NCBI RefSeq assembly: GCF_022374875.2
Contig: NZ_CP092427.2
Location: 5,686,446-5,750,445, forward strand
Length of the DNA: 64,000 nt
Reading direction: 5' to 3'
Source of the DNA: Mycolicibacterium rufum
Lineage (GTDB): Bacteria; Actinomycetota; Actinomycetes; Mycobacteriales; Mycobacteriaceae
A program made the position numbers and the translations under genes. Numbering within the stretch: the first letter of the stretch is position 1; the number at the start of each line of letters is the position of its first letter. This document shows positions 51,796 through 61,728 of this stretch, in pieces. The notes beneath the pieces are model-generated. The model was given only the letters and a program-made list of their open reading frames with translations. It was not told the origin of the DNA and did no database searches.

Positions 51796-53102
51796 GTGAG
51801 CCGGACTGGGTCGAGCACGCCCTGTGGTGGCAGGTGTATCCGCTGGGCTTCGTCGGTGCCCACCCGGCCGATCCGCCGCCCCGTCCCGAGGACCACCGGC
51901 TACGCCGCCTCGTCGACTGGCTGGACTACGCGCTGGAACTCGGCGCTTCCGGCCTGGCGCTGGGGCCGGTGTTCGCGTCCCAGACCCACGGCTACGACAC
52001 CACCGACCACTACCGCATCGACGGTCGGCTCGGTGACGACGCCGACTTCGATCACCTGGTGGCCGAAGCCCGCGGGCGCGGCCTGCGCATCCTGCTCGAC
52101 GGCGTGTTCAATCATGTGGGCACCGACTTCCCGCGCTACCGCGACGCGCTGGCCGGCGGCGACCGCTCGTGGTTCCGGGTACGCGGCGACGAGTTCGCGA
52201 CCTTCGAGGGCCACGGCGGTCTCATCGCGCTGAACCACCGCACGCCGGAGGTCGTCGACTACGTCGTCGACGTGATGTGTCACTGGCTGGAGCGCGGCGC
52301 CGACGGCTGGCGGCTCGACGCCGCCTACGCGGTGCCCGACCGGTTCTGGGCCCAGGTGCTGCCCCGCGTGCGGGAACGGCATCCGCAGGCCTGGTTCGTC
52401 GGCGAGGTCATCCACGGCGACTACGCCGCGCGGGTGCGCGATTCGGGCTTCGACTCCGTCACCCAGTACGAGCTGTGGAAGGCGATCTGGAGCAGCCTCA
52501 ACGACGCGAATCTGCACGAACTCGACTGGGCGCTCAAGCGGCACAACGAGTTCCTCGACGTCTTCGTCCCGATGACGTTCATCGGCAACCACGACGTGAC
52601 CCGGATCGCCAGCAAGCTGGACCATCCGGACCACGTCGAGCACGCCCTGGTGGTGCTGCTCACCACCGGCGGGACGCCGAGCATCTACGCCGGCGATGAA
52701 GTCGCCTACCGCGGGATCAAGGAGGAGCGGTTCGGCGGTGACGACGCGGTACGACCCGAATTCGGTTCTCCCCATGAGGGAGTCGGCGAGCAGGGGCACC
52801 AGCTGTTCCGCGCGCACCAGCACCTCATCGACCTGCGCCGCCGTCACCCCTGGCTGCACACCGCGCGGACCTCGCCGCTGCAGGTGACCAACCAGGGATA
52901 CGTCTACGCCACCCGCGGTGGCCTGGACACCGACGTGCTGGTCGTGGCGCTCAACGTCGACGACGAAGCCCTGCCCCTGAACCTGACTGAATTCGGTTTC
53001 ACCGCAGGCGAGGTGGTGGCCGGCTCCGGCGCGCCCCCGGCCGAGCGGATCGTCGAGACGGCGGCGCCGCCGCACGGCTGGCTGGTGATAGCCCCGCGCT
53101 GA
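51792..53102 (+). CDS. GH13 alpha-amylase family glycosidase
   Basis: A 436-aa GH13 enzyme with the four conserved regions: DGVFNHVG (103-110), GWRLDAAY with nucleophile Asp176, acid/base Glu205 in VGEVIHGD, and Asp268 in FIGNHD. It lacks a signal peptide, so it acts in the cytoplasm, perhaps on maltooligosaccharide, trehalose-related or glycogen-derived substrates. No neighbouring gene is a known sugar transporter. The ATGA overlap with the deaminase fixes the start. Confidence 0.9.
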   Translation: MSEPDWVEHALWWQVYPLGFVGAHPADPPPRPEDHRLRRLVDWLDYALELGASGLALGPVFASQTHGYDTTDHYRIDGRLGDDADFDHLVAEARGRGLRILLDGVFNHVGTDFPRYRDALAGGDRSWFRVRGDEFATFEGHGGLIALNHRTPEVVDYVVDVMCHWLERGADGWRLDAAYAVPDRFWAQVLPRVRERHPQAWFVGEVIHGDYAARVRDSGFDSVTQYELWKAIWSSLNDANLHELDWALKRHNEFLDVFVPMTFIGNHDVTRIASKLDHPDHVEHALVVLLTTGGTPSIYAGDEVAYRGIKEERFGGDDAVRPEFGSPHEGVGEQGHQLFRAHQHLIDLRRRHPWLHTARTSPLQVTNQGYVYATRGGLDTDVLVVALNVDDEALPLNLTEFGFTAGEVVAGSGAPPAERIVETAAPPHGWLVIAPR

Positions 53103-53115
53103 GCCCCGTGCTGAT

Positions 53116-53547
53116 TCAGTCCAGCAGCCGCAGCGTTGCGGGGTCGGGCTCGCCGTCGTAGAACGCGTCGAGCACCTCGGTGAACACCGCGCCGCCGCCG
53201 GCGCGGGAGAACAGTGTCACCGACGAACGCACCTTCAGATTGTCGGGGTAGCCGAGGATCTGGCGGGCCGTGCGATCGCGGTGGGCCAGCAGCAGCCGGG
53301 CGCACTCCTCGAGGCGTGGCCCCAGGACCGGATGCGCCAGGTACGCCTGCGCCTCCGCGAGCGAGGCGATGCCGTAGTGGTGTGCCGTCGCACTGTGGCC
53401 CAATCCGCGGATCTGCGGGAACACGAACCAGATCCAGTGGCTGGTCTTGGCGCCGGCGCGCAGTTCGGTCAGCACCGTCGGGTAGACGCCGGACTGGGCG
53501 TCGACGAAGCGCTGGAGGGCGAAGGGATCGCCGTCGGGGGTGCTCAT
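53116..53547 (-). CDS. DUF1810 protein (Rv1873-like)
   Basis: A 143-aa DUF1810 protein: FALQRFVDAQSGVYPTVLTE, SHWIWFVFPQIRGLGHS, YGIASLAEAQAYLAHPVLG and the KVRSSVTLFSRAG segment are the hallmark. M. tuberculosis Rv1873 (145 aa) has a determined structure but no known function. It converges on the amylase with a 13-bp gap. Antigen 85 lies divergently 191 bp away. Confidence 0.9.
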   Translation of the reverse strand: MSTPDGDPFALQRFVDAQSGVYPTVLTELRAGAKTSHWIWFVFPQIRGLGHSATAHHYGIASLAEAQAYLAHPVLGPRLEECARLLLAHRDRTARQILGYPDNLKVRSSVTLFSRAGGGAVFTEVLDAFYDGEPDPATLRLLD

Positions 53548-53669
53548 GTCGGGTTCGAGTCTGGCAGGCCCGCGACTTGATCACTGCGCCGAGTCGCAAT
53601 CGTTAGCCAACCGCGACCGCGAATCGCTGTGTCGGGCAGCCGATCGGGCATTCACACCGTGTTGCATGA

Positions 53670-54734
<1,065 letters not shown>

Positions 54735-54749
54735 TCACCCACCCACACC

Positions 54750-54788
54750 CAGAGAGCCTGCCGTTTCCCCCGAGCGGCAGGCTCTCTG
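54750..54788. terminator. Terminator of the antigen 85 gene
   Basis: CAGAGAGCCTGCCG and its perfect complement CGGCAGGCTCTCTG form a 14-bp stem with an 11-nt loop, starting 16 bp after the stop codon. Confidence 0.8.
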
Positions 54789-54936
54789 CTGTCCGCGGCA
54801 AAAGATGACCACACTATGACCGGATCGCGTTCCGGGCCCCGGCGTGTTTCGTCTTGCGTCGAAGGAGGTATCTACCGGCCGAACAGGCGTGATGGTCGCG
54901 CCGATGCCGCCCCACTGACGATCCCTGGAGGACGCC

Positions 54937-55038
54937 GTGATCCCCTTCATCTGCCCCACCTGCGGCGACATGGACATCGACTCGGCGGACTGTGGCCAGT
55001 GCGCCTCGGCGACCGGCCCGGAGAGCGCCGTCGCCTAA
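54937..55038 (+). CDS. Zinc-ribbon-like microprotein, 33 aa
   Basis: An ORF of 33 codons, MIPFICPTCGDMDIDSADCG and QCASATGPESAVA, with C-P-T-C-G at the N-terminus and a second C-x2-C pair (CGQC), as in a rubredoxin-like or zinc-ribbon site. GGAGG lies 6 bases before the GTG. It occupies the otherwise empty 54789-55046 stretch (about 260 bp) between the antigen 85 terminator and the AAA gene. Possible metal-binding microprotein, function unknown. Confidence 0.5.
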   Translation: MIPFICPTCGDMDIDSADCGQCASATGPESAVA

Positions 55039-55046
55039 CCGGTCGG

Positions 55047-56324
55047 CTACAGCCGGGTCCGGACCTCGATGTCGGTGTTGAACTCGTCGAGCATCTCCTG
55101 GGTGAGCGTCGGGCGGGTCTCCGCGATCGCCGCCAGATAGTCGTCGGTGCACGCGGGATCGCCGCGGCGCGACTCGATCTCCCGCTCGAACGCGCACTGG
55201 GCGCCCTTGCGTGCGGCGAACTCGATGTCGGCAGGGGTGAACATGTCCGACGCCTCGACGAGCTTGTCGACCTCGACGGCGTCGGCGTTGCCGCCCAAAT
55301 ACCGCATCCAGATCGCCCGGCGCGCAGCGTCGTCGGGCGGTCCTACCGGGATGATGTAGTCGAAGCGGCCGGGCCGCAGGAACGCCGAATCCAGCGAGCT
55401 GACCGAGTTCGTCGCGCAGATCAACAGCCGCTCGTCGTGCTGACGGAACGTGGGGATCAACTTGAGTAGCTCGTTGGTCACCCCGTGCGCGGGGTCCGAC
55501 GGGACACCGGAGCGCGACCCGGCGATCTCCTCCACCTCGTCGATGAACACCACCGCCGCGTCGAGTTCGTTCAGGTTGGCGAACACCTCCCGCAGCGCGG
55601 CGGGCATCGCGACACCGGGCGCGGCCAGCCGCGACGGGAAGATCTCCACGAACGGCCAACCGAGCCGGCCCGCAACGGCTTTCGCGAAACTCGTCTTCCC
55701 GGTACCGGGCGGGCCGAACAGGATCACCGCCTTCGGTGGCGACACGCCGTAGCGGGCCGCCAGGTCCGGCTGCGCCAGCGGCGCGACGATGCGGCGCTCG
55801 ATCATCCGCTTCTCGGCCTCCATGCCGGCCATGTCCTGCCACAGCCCCTGGCCCATCAGCTGACCGCCCAGCGCGGTCAGCAGCCCGGTGTCCGACGCGC
55901 CGACGTGGTCGACCTTCTCGAAGTACCTCAGGTCGGCCCGCTCGGTGTACCCCGAGTTCCGCAGGGCGGTCGCGCCGGTCGCATCGCTGGGCAGCAGCAC
56001 GCTGATGCGGCGCGCGCCGAGGCCGCGCAGCCGCAGTTCCAGCTCGGCGAGCAGTGCGCTGCCGATGCCGCGGTGGCGCCACCGGTTGGATAGCGCCACC
56101 ATCGAGATCCAGGCGCGGTCACCGGCGATGTGCGCCACCGCCATCCCGACCAGTTGGTCGCCGACCACCGCGACTACGGCGGGCTGGCCGGAGCGCGCGG
56201 CCGAGACCACCTCGGACACCGGGAAGGCCGGTGGGGCCTCGCCGGGTTCACGGCTCTGATCCCAGACCGAGATCGCCTGATCGAGGTCGTCATCGTGGAA
56301 ATCGCGTAACCGCCAGGGGGGCAT
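55047..56324 (-). CDS. GNAT-AAA+ ATPase fusion protein
   Basis: A 425-aa fusion of an N-terminal GNAT acetyltransferase domain (about 1-135, acetyl-CoA loop RHRGIGSALL at 84-93) and a C-terminal classical AAA+ ATPase. The ATPase has Walker A GPPGTGKT (204-211), Walker B VVFIDEVE (258-265) and RPGRFDYIIPVGPP as arginine-finger/sensor region. The combination suggests an energy-dependent remodelling factor with acetyltransferase activity or an acetyl-CoA sensor. Partner unknown. Confidence 0.85.
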   Translation of the reverse strand: MPPWRLRDFHDDDLDQAISVWDQSREPGEAPPAFPVSEVVSAARSGQPAVVAVVGDQLVGMAVAHIAGDRAWISMVALSNRWRHRGIGSALLAELELRLRGLGARRISVLLPSDATGATALRNSGYTERADLRYFEKVDHVGASDTGLLTALGGQLMGQGLWQDMAGMEAEKRMIERRIVAPLAQPDLAARYGVSPPKAVILFGPPGTGKTSFAKAVAGRLGWPFVEIFPSRLAAPGVAMPAALREVFANLNELDAAVVFIDEVEEIAGSRSGVPSDPAHGVTNELLKLIPTFRQHDERLLICATNSVSSLDSAFLRPGRFDYIIPVGPPDDAARRAIWMRYLGGNADAVEVDKLVEASDMFTPADIEFAARKGAQCAFEREIESRRGDPACTDDYLAAIAETRPTLTQEMLDEFNTDIEVRTRL

Positions 56325-56411
56325 GCCGGCAAGTTCTACCGGTTCCGTCGCCCCACGGACATCGCCCTGGCGGGTGGTGCGCTCGGGGGACCGCTCCTCC
56401 CCCGGCCGGTG

Positions 56412-57152
56412 TCAACCCTGGACGGTCGGCCGGATGGTCAAGTCGCCGATCTCCACGTCGTGCGGTTGCTCGATCGCGAACGCGATCGCGCGGGCCACCG
56501 CTTCGGGGGGCAGGCCGATGGAGTCCATCGCGGCCCGGGTCTGGGCGCGCAGCGCGTCGTCGGTCATCGACCCGTCGAGTTCGGTGTTGACGAACCCCGG
56601 CGAGATCGACGTCGTGCGCACGACGCCGTCGGTCGACTCCTGACGCAGCGCCTCCATCGCCGTGCGCACCGCGTTCTTGGTCGCCGCGTACACCCCCATC
56701 GTCGGCACGATCTTCAACCCGGCGGTCGACACGGTCGTGACGAAGTGGCCGCGGCCCTGCCGTCGGAACACCGGCAGTGCGGCGGCGATGCCGTGCAGCA
56801 CTCCGCGCAGGTTCACGTCGATCATCGCGGCCCAGTCGGCCCCGTCGGCGTCGGCGAACGGGCTGATCGAGGCGACGCCCGCGTTGGAGACCAGGACGTC
56901 GAGCCGGCCGAAACGCTCGACGGCGGTGTCGACGAGCCGCGTCAGGTCAGCGGCGACGGTGACGTCGGTGGGGACGGTGGCCACCTCGGCGGTGCCCAGG
57001 TCGGCGGCGAGCGCGTCGAGGCGGTCGGTGCGGCGGGCACCCAGCACGACGCGCGCGCCACGGGCGGCCAACAGGCGCGCCGTGGCCTCGCCGATGCCGC
57101 TGCTGGCTCCGGTGATGGCGACGACCTGGCCGGCGATCGGGTCTGTAGTCAC
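56412..57152 (-). CDS. Short-chain dehydrogenase/reductase
   Basis: A 246-aa classical SDR. Cofactor loop TGASSGIGEATARLLAARGA, then GARRTDRLDAL (two Arg after strand 2, NADP-type), SNAG, and the active site TVSTAGLK...YAATKNAV with Tyr and Lys. The substrate is unknown. It is divergent from lon, 129 bp away, with two palindromes in the shared promoter region. Confidence 0.85.
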   Translation of the reverse strand: MTTDPIAGQVVAITGASSGIGEATARLLAARGARVVLGARRTDRLDALAADLGTAEVATVPTDVTVAADLTRLVDTAVERFGRLDVLVSNAGVASISPFADADGADWAAMIDVNLRGVLHGIAAALPVFRRQGRGHFVTTVSTAGLKIVPTMGVYAATKNAVRTAMEALRQESTDGVVRTTSISPGFVNTELDGSMTDDALRAQTRAAMDSIGLPPEAVARAIAFAIEQPHDVEIGDLTIRPTVQG

Positions 57153-57191
57153 GCGGGGTACGACCCGTCGCGCGGCACGGGTATTCCGCTG

Positions 57192-57208
57192 TGAGCCGAA
57201 CCGGCTCA
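57192..57208. promoter_or_regulatory. Inverted repeat in SDR-lon promoter region
   Basis: TGAGCCG-AAC-CGGCTCA is a perfect 7-bp dyad with a 3-nt centre, 39 bp upstream of the SDR start and 73 bp upstream of lon. It could be an operator for the SDR or a hairpin in its leader; no regulator gene is adjacent. Confidence 0.5.
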
Positions 57209-57232
57209 GGGAACAAAGGGCGGGGCGGCAAG

Positions 57233-57265
57233 GTTGAGCGCATCAGGTTCAACTTCCCGTTGAAC
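57233..57265. promoter_or_regulatory. HAIR-like element upstream of lon
   Basis: GTTGAGC-N7-GTTCAAC at 57233-57253 has the 21-bp form of the HspR HAIR box (CTTGAGT-N7-ACTCAAG) with TTGAG and TCAA conserved. GTTCAAC-N5-GTTGAAC, a perfect dyad, follows at 57247-57265 and shares one arm. The cluster ends 16 bp before lon's ATG, overlapping the RBS region. Confidence 0.5.
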
Positions 57266-57281
57266 AACCCCAGGAGGATCA

Positions 57282-59603
57282 ATGCCTGAAGCTCTGCAGG
57301 TGCCGGTGTTGTTTGTCAGCGAGCCGATCGTGCTCCCCGGAATGGTGGTGCCGATCGAACTCGACGACGCCGCCCGCGCCGCAGTCGACGCAGCCCAAGC
57401 CAGCGAGTCCGGCAAGCTGCTGATCGCGCCGCGCCTCGACGACCGCTACCCCACCCACGGTGTCCTCGCCTCGATCGTGCAGGTCGGCCGGGTGCCCGGC
57501 GGCGGCGCGGCCGCAGTCGTGCGCGGCGAGACGCGCGCCCACATCGGCACCGGGGCCACCGGCCCCGGCGCGGCGCTGTGGGTCACCGTCGACGAGGTCG
57601 CCGACCCGGCGATCACCGACGAGACCCGCTCGCTGGCCGCCGACTACAAGAAGCTGCTGCTGGCGATGCTGCAGCGTCGCGAGGCATGGCAGATCGTCGA
57701 CGTGGTCAACAAGATCACCGACCCGTCGGCGCTGGCCGACACCGCCGGTTACGCGTCCTACCTGTCCGACGTCCAGAAGCGTGAGCTGCTCGAGACCGAG
57801 GACGTGGCAGCGCGGCTGCGGTGGCTGATCGACTGGACCGGCGAGCATCTGGCCGAGGTCGAGGTCAACGACAAGATCGCCGAGGACGTCCGCGCCGGCA
57901 TGGACAAGCAGCAGAAGGAATTCCTGCTGCGTCAACAGCTGGCCGCCATCCGCAAGGAACTGGGCGAAGGTGAGCCCGACGGGTCCGAGGACTACCGGTC
58001 CCGGGTCGAGGCGGCCGACCTTCCCGAGAAGGTGCGCGAGGCCGCGCTGCGCGAGGTCGGCAAGCTGGAGCGGTCATCCGAGCAGAGCCCCGAAGGTGGC
58101 TGGATCCGCACCTGGCTCGACACCGTGCTCGACCTGCCGTGGAACGTCACCACCGAGGACTCGACGGACCTGAAGGCGGCCCGCGAGATCCTGGACGCCG
58201 ATCACCACGGCCTCGACGACGTCAAGGACCGCATCGTGGAGTACCTGGCCGTTCGGGCCCGGCGCTCCCAGCGCGGCATGGCCGTCGTCGGCGGCCGCGG
58301 CTCGGGCGCGGTGATGGTGCTCGCCGGTCCCCCCGGGGTCGGCAAGACCTCGCTGGGCGAGTCCGTCGCCCGGGCGCTGGGCCGCACGTTCGTGCGGGTG
58401 GCTCTGGGCGGGGTGCGGGACGAGGCCGAGATCCGTGGCCACCGGCGCACCTACGTCGGCGCGCTGCCGGGCCGCATCGTGCGCGCCATCGGCGAGGCGG
58501 GATCGATGAACCCCGTGGTGCTGCTCGACGAGATCGACAAGGTGGGTTCCGATTACCGCGGCGATCCGTCGGCGGCGCTGCTCGAGGTGCTCGACCCGGC
58601 GCAGAACCACACGTTCCGCGACCACTACCTCGACCTGGATCTGGACCTGTCCGACGTGGTGTTCCTGGCCACGGCCAACGTCATCGAGAACATCCCGTCG
58701 GCGCTGCTCGACCGGATGGAGCTGGTCACCATCGACGGCTACACCGCCGACGACAAGGTGGCGATCGCCCGGGACTACCTGCTCCCCCGGCAGGCCGAGC
58801 GCGCGGCGCTGACCCCCGACGAGGTCACCGTGACCGACGCGGCACTGCGCAAGATCGCCGCGGACTACACCCGCGAACCGGGTGTGCGGCAGTTCGAGCG
58901 GCTGCTGGCCAAGGCGCTGCGCAAGATCACCACCAAGCTCGACGCCGACCCGTCGCCGATCACGATCGACGAACCGGATCTGGTGGAGTACCTGGGCCGT
59001 CCGCGGTTCATGCCCGAATCCGACGAGCGCACGGCGGTGCCGGGCGTGGCGACGGGGCTGGCGGTCACCGGGCTGGGCGGTGATGTGCTGTACATCGAGG
59101 CCGGCGCGGTCGACGGCGAACCGGGCCTGAAGCTGACCGGACAACTGGGTGACGTGATGAAGGAGTCGGCGCAGATCGCGTTGTCCTACGTGCGGGCCCA
59201 CGCCGAGCAGTTGGGGGTCGACCCCAAGGCTCTGGACCGCCAGATCCACGTGCACGTGCCGGCGGGCGCGGTGCCCAAGGACGGCCCGTCGGCGGGCGTC
59301 ACGATGGTCACGGCGCTGGTGTCGATGGCCACCGGACGGCAGGTGCGTGGGGATGTCGGCATGACCGGTGAGGTCACGCTGAACGGGCGGGTACTGCCGA
59401 TCGGCGGGGTCAAGCAGAAACTGCTGGCCGCGCAGCGGGCCGGGCTATCCACCGTGTTCATCCCGCAGCGCAACGAGCCCGACCTGGACGACGTTCCGGC
59501 TGACGTGCTCGAGGCGCTGGAGGTCAGGCCGATGACCGACGTGGCGGAGATCGTCGCGCTGGCACTGGAGCCGGCCGCCGAGACGGTGACCCAGGCCGCC
59601 TAG
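57282..59603 (+). CDS. lon: ATP-dependent protease Lon
   Basis: A 773-aa LonA protease degrading misfolded and regulatory proteins as a cytoplasmic hexamer. The N-terminal substrate domain spans about 1-190. The AAA+ module has Walker A GPPGVGKT (349-356) and Walker B LLDEID. The catalytic dyad is Ser670 (PKDGPSAG) and Lys713 (GGVKQK), with the family's 43-residue spacing. Length is close to M. smegmatis Lon (779 aa); M. tuberculosis has no lon. AGGAGG precedes the ATG. A HAIR-like element lies directly upstream. Confidence 0.96.
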   Translation: MPEALQVPVLFVSEPIVLPGMVVPIELDDAARAAVDAAQASESGKLLIAPRLDDRYPTHGVLASIVQVGRVPGGGAAAVVRGETRAHIGTGATGPGAALWVTVDEVADPAITDETRSLAADYKKLLLAMLQRREAWQIVDVVNKITDPSALADTAGYASYLSDVQKRELLETEDVAARLRWLIDWTGEHLAEVEVNDKIAEDVRAGMDKQQKEFLLRQQLAAIRKELGEGEPDGSEDYRSRVEAADLPEKVREAALREVGKLERSSEQSPEGGWIRTWLDTVLDLPWNVTTEDSTDLKAAREILDADHHGLDDVKDRIVEYLAVRARRSQRGMAVVGGRGSGAVMVLAGPPGVGKTSLGESVARALGRTFVRVALGGVRDEAEIRGHRRTYVGALPGRIVRAIGEAGSMNPVVLLDEIDKVGSDYRGDPSAALLEVLDPAQNHTFRDHYLDLDLDLSDVVFLATANVIENIPSALLDRMELVTIDGYTADDKVAIARDYLLPRQAERAALTPDEVTVTDAALRKIAADYTREPGVRQFERLLAKALRKITTKLDADPSPITIDEPDLVEYLGRPRFMPESDERTAVPGVATGLAVTGLGGDVLYIEAGAVDGEPGLKLTGQLGDVMKESAQIALSYVRAHAEQLGVDPKALDRQIHVHVPAGAVPKDGPSAGVTMVTALVSMATGRQVRGDVGMTGEVTLNGRVLPIGGVKQKLLAAQRAGLSTVFIPQRNEPDLDDVPADVLEALEVRPMTDVAEIVALALEPAAETVTQAA

Positions 59604-59617
59604 CCTTTGGCGCGACC

Positions 59618-59665
59618 AGACGCGAACTCGCACGGAATCGCAAGGTTCCGTGCGAGTTTGTGTCT
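59618..59665. terminator. Terminator of lon, long hairpin
   Basis: AACTCGCACGGAA (59625-59637) pairs perfectly with TTCCGTGCGAGTT (59646-59658). Flanking AGACGCG and TGTGTCT extend it to about 20 bp with two G-U pairs. The hairpin ends 22 bp before the next ATG, so it may also affect translation of the LLM gene. Confidence 0.72.
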
Positions 59666-59687
59666 GCTCGGCAGAAAGAGGTGACCC

Positions 59688-60713
59688 ATGCCCGAACGCG
59701 GACAGCCCCTGCGCAAGCTCGGATTTCTCACTATCGGACGGTTCGCCGCCGACGATCCCCGCCCGGGGATCGAGGAGACGCTCGAGGTGATCGAGCGGGC
59801 CGAAGCCCTGGGCTACGACAGCGTGTGGCTGCGCTGCCGGCATCTGCAGGCCGGTATCTCGAGCCCGGTGGCGATCATGGCCGCGGCGTCACAGCGCACC
59901 CGCCACATCGAACTGGGCACGGCGGTGATTCCGCTGGGTCTGGAGAACCCGCTGCGCCTGGCCGAGGATCTGGCCACCGTCGACCTGCTCTCCGGCGGTC
60001 GCGTCAACCCCGGCGTCTCGGTCGGCACCCCCATGCTCTACGACCACTACAAGACCGAGCTATATCCCGAATCGCATGCGCTGCAGGACTTCTCGAAGGA
60101 ACGTGTGCTGCGCCTGCTGCGCTGCCTGCGTGGCGAGCCCGTCAGCGACTTCGCCGGGACGGTGGGCATCGAGCAGTTCAGCGACCACGTGCAGCCGCAC
60201 GCGCCCGGCCTCGCGGACCGCGTCTGGTACGGCGGTGGCCGCGACTCGGCGATCTGGGCGGCTGAGCAGGGCATCAATTATCTGACGAGCTCGGTGGTCA
60301 GCATCGAGGGCACCGCGTCGCGGGACTTCGCCACCATTCAGGCCGAGCACATCGACGCGTTCCGCGCGGCGCATCGGCACCCGGACCGGGCGCGGGTATC
60401 GCAGGGGCTTGTCGTGATCCCGACCGATTCCGCCACCGACGACCAGGTTTGTCGCTACCGCGAGTACGCCGCGAGCCGGTTCGACCGCACCACCACGCCG
60501 CAGGGCCCGCGTGGCATGCTCTTCTCCCCCGACTACGTCGGCACCTCCGACGAACTGGCGGACCAGTTGTACGACCATGCCGGCTTCCGGCGGGCCGACG
60601 AGGTCGCATTCGCCCTGCCGTTCAGCTTCGCTGCCGAGGACTATGCGCAGATCATCACCGACATCGCCGAGAGGCTCGGACCCGCGCTGGGCTGGGCGCC
60701 GGCCGGCGCGTGA
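59688..60713 (+). CDS. LLM-class (luciferase-like, F420/FMN) oxidoreductase
   Basis: A 341-aa luciferase-like TIM-barrel enzyme. GYDSVWLRCRHLQ, RHIELGTAVIPLGLENPLRLAEDLATVDLLSGGRVNPGVSVG is divided over the barrel core (residues 42-110). Mycobacterial LLM proteins often use F420 or FMN. The substrate is unknown. GAAAGAGGTG before the ATG is a clear RBS. Its stop overlaps a possible start of the TfoX gene (GTGA). Confidence 0.83.
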   Translation: MPERGQPLRKLGFLTIGRFAADDPRPGIEETLEVIERAEALGYDSVWLRCRHLQAGISSPVAIMAAASQRTRHIELGTAVIPLGLENPLRLAEDLATVDLLSGGRVNPGVSVGTPMLYDHYKTELYPESHALQDFSKERVLRLLRCLRGEPVSDFAGTVGIEQFSDHVQPHAPGLADRVWYGGGRDSAIWAAEQGINYLTSSVVSIEGTASRDFATIQAEHIDAFRAAHRHPDRARVSQGLVVIPTDSATDDQVCRYREYAASRFDRTTTPQGPRGMLFSPDYVGTSDELADQLYDHAGFRRADEVAFALPFSFAAEDYAQIITDIAERLGPALGWAPAGA

Positions 60714-60727
60714 CGCAGAATCACCGC

Positions 60728-61060
60728 ATGGCCTACGACACCGACCTCGCCGACCGAGTACGCGGCCTGATCGCGGCGGAACGCAACGTCGACGAGAAGC
60801 CGATGTTCGGCGGACTGGCCTTCCTGATCGGCGGACACATGGCGGTATGCGTGAGCGGCCGCGGTGGCCTGATGGTGCGGGTGCCACCCGAGCAGACCGA
60901 GCAGCTGCTCGGTCTCGACCACGTCGAGCCGATGATCATGGCCGGCCGCGAAACCCGGGGCTGGGTCCGGGTCGGCGACGACGGCGTCGGCACCGCCCGC
61001 GCGCTGCGCGCGTGGGTCGACCGGGGCGTCGGGTACGCCAAGAATCTGCCGCCGAAGTAG
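60728..61060 (+). CDS. TfoX N-terminal domain protein
   Basis: A 110-aa protein matching the TfoX/Sxy N-terminal domain: DTDLADRVRGLIAAE, EKPMFGGLAFLIGGHMAVCV, and a C-terminal helix with RAWVDRGVGYAKNLPPK. In Gram-negatives TfoX controls competence; stand-alone domains in mycobacteria have unknown roles. ATG 60728 is used; GTG 60710 in the GTGA overlap would add six residues and couple it to the LLM gene. Confidence 0.8.
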   Translation: MAYDTDLADRVRGLIAAERNVDEKPMFGGLAFLIGGHMAVCVSGRGGLMVRVPPEQTEQLLGLDHVEPMIMAGRETRGWVRVGDDGVGTARALRAWVDRGVGYAKNLPPK

Positions 61061-61095
61061 TGGTTCCGCCCGCGCCGGCGGGGTAGTCGGCAGCG

Positions 61096-61728
61096 ATGAG
61101 CGACAAAGACATCGTGCGACGGCTCCTCGACGAAGCCGGCACCACCTACGCCGAACAGGCCGGCATCGCACTCGACGACACACCCATGCCGCTGTTCGAG
61201 CTGCTCACGCTGTGCATGCTGGCCAGCAAGCCGATCGACGCGGACGTTGCGATGCGGGCGGCGCGGGAGATCTTCGCCGAGAAACTGCGGACCCCCGACG
61301 CGGTGCTCGGCGCGACGCGGAAGACGATGATCGACGCTTTCGGCCGCGCCGGCTACGCCCGGTACGACGAAAGCTCGGCCACCCGCCTCACCGACATCGC
61401 CGGCGCCGTGCGCGAGCGCTACCACGGGGATCTGCGCCGACTGGCGGAGCGCGCCGACCGAGACCCGGCCACGGCCAAGCGCCTGCTCGAGGAGTTCACG
61501 GGCATCGGCGACACCGGCGCCGACATCTTCCTGCGCGAAGTCCAGGATGTCTGGACGTGGGTGCGGCCCCACTTCGACGACCGGGCGATGGGTGCGGCCC
61601 GGGAGATCGGGCTACCCGACGATCCCGCCGAACTCGGGAAGCTGGGCGGCAGCGCGTGCGCGCGGCTGGCCGCCGCGCTGGTGCGGGTGTCCCTCGACCG
61701 CGACGTGCGCGAGGCGGTCCTGCGCTAG
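61096..61728 (+). CDS. Endonuclease III/HhH-GPD-like protein
   Basis: A 210-aa helical protein with a helix-hairpin-helix motif FTGIGDTGADIFLREVQ near residue 140 and the preceding helical core (LFELLTLCMLASKPIDADVA). It resembles the DNA glycosylase superfamily but lacks the Lys-Asp catalytic pair in canonical form and the C-terminal 4Cys cluster of Nth. A base-excision role is possible; no activity can be claimed. Its stop overlaps the convergent Rv1733c-like gene. Confidence 0.7.
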   Translation: MSDKDIVRRLLDEAGTTYAEQAGIALDDTPMPLFELLTLCMLASKPIDADVAMRAAREIFAEKLRTPDAVLGATRKTMIDAFGRAGYARYDESSATRLTDIAGAVRERYHGDLRRLAERADRDPATAKRLLEEFTGIGDTGADIFLREVQDVWTWVRPHFDDRAMGAAREIGLPDDPAELGKLGGSACARLAAALVRVSLDRDVREAVLR

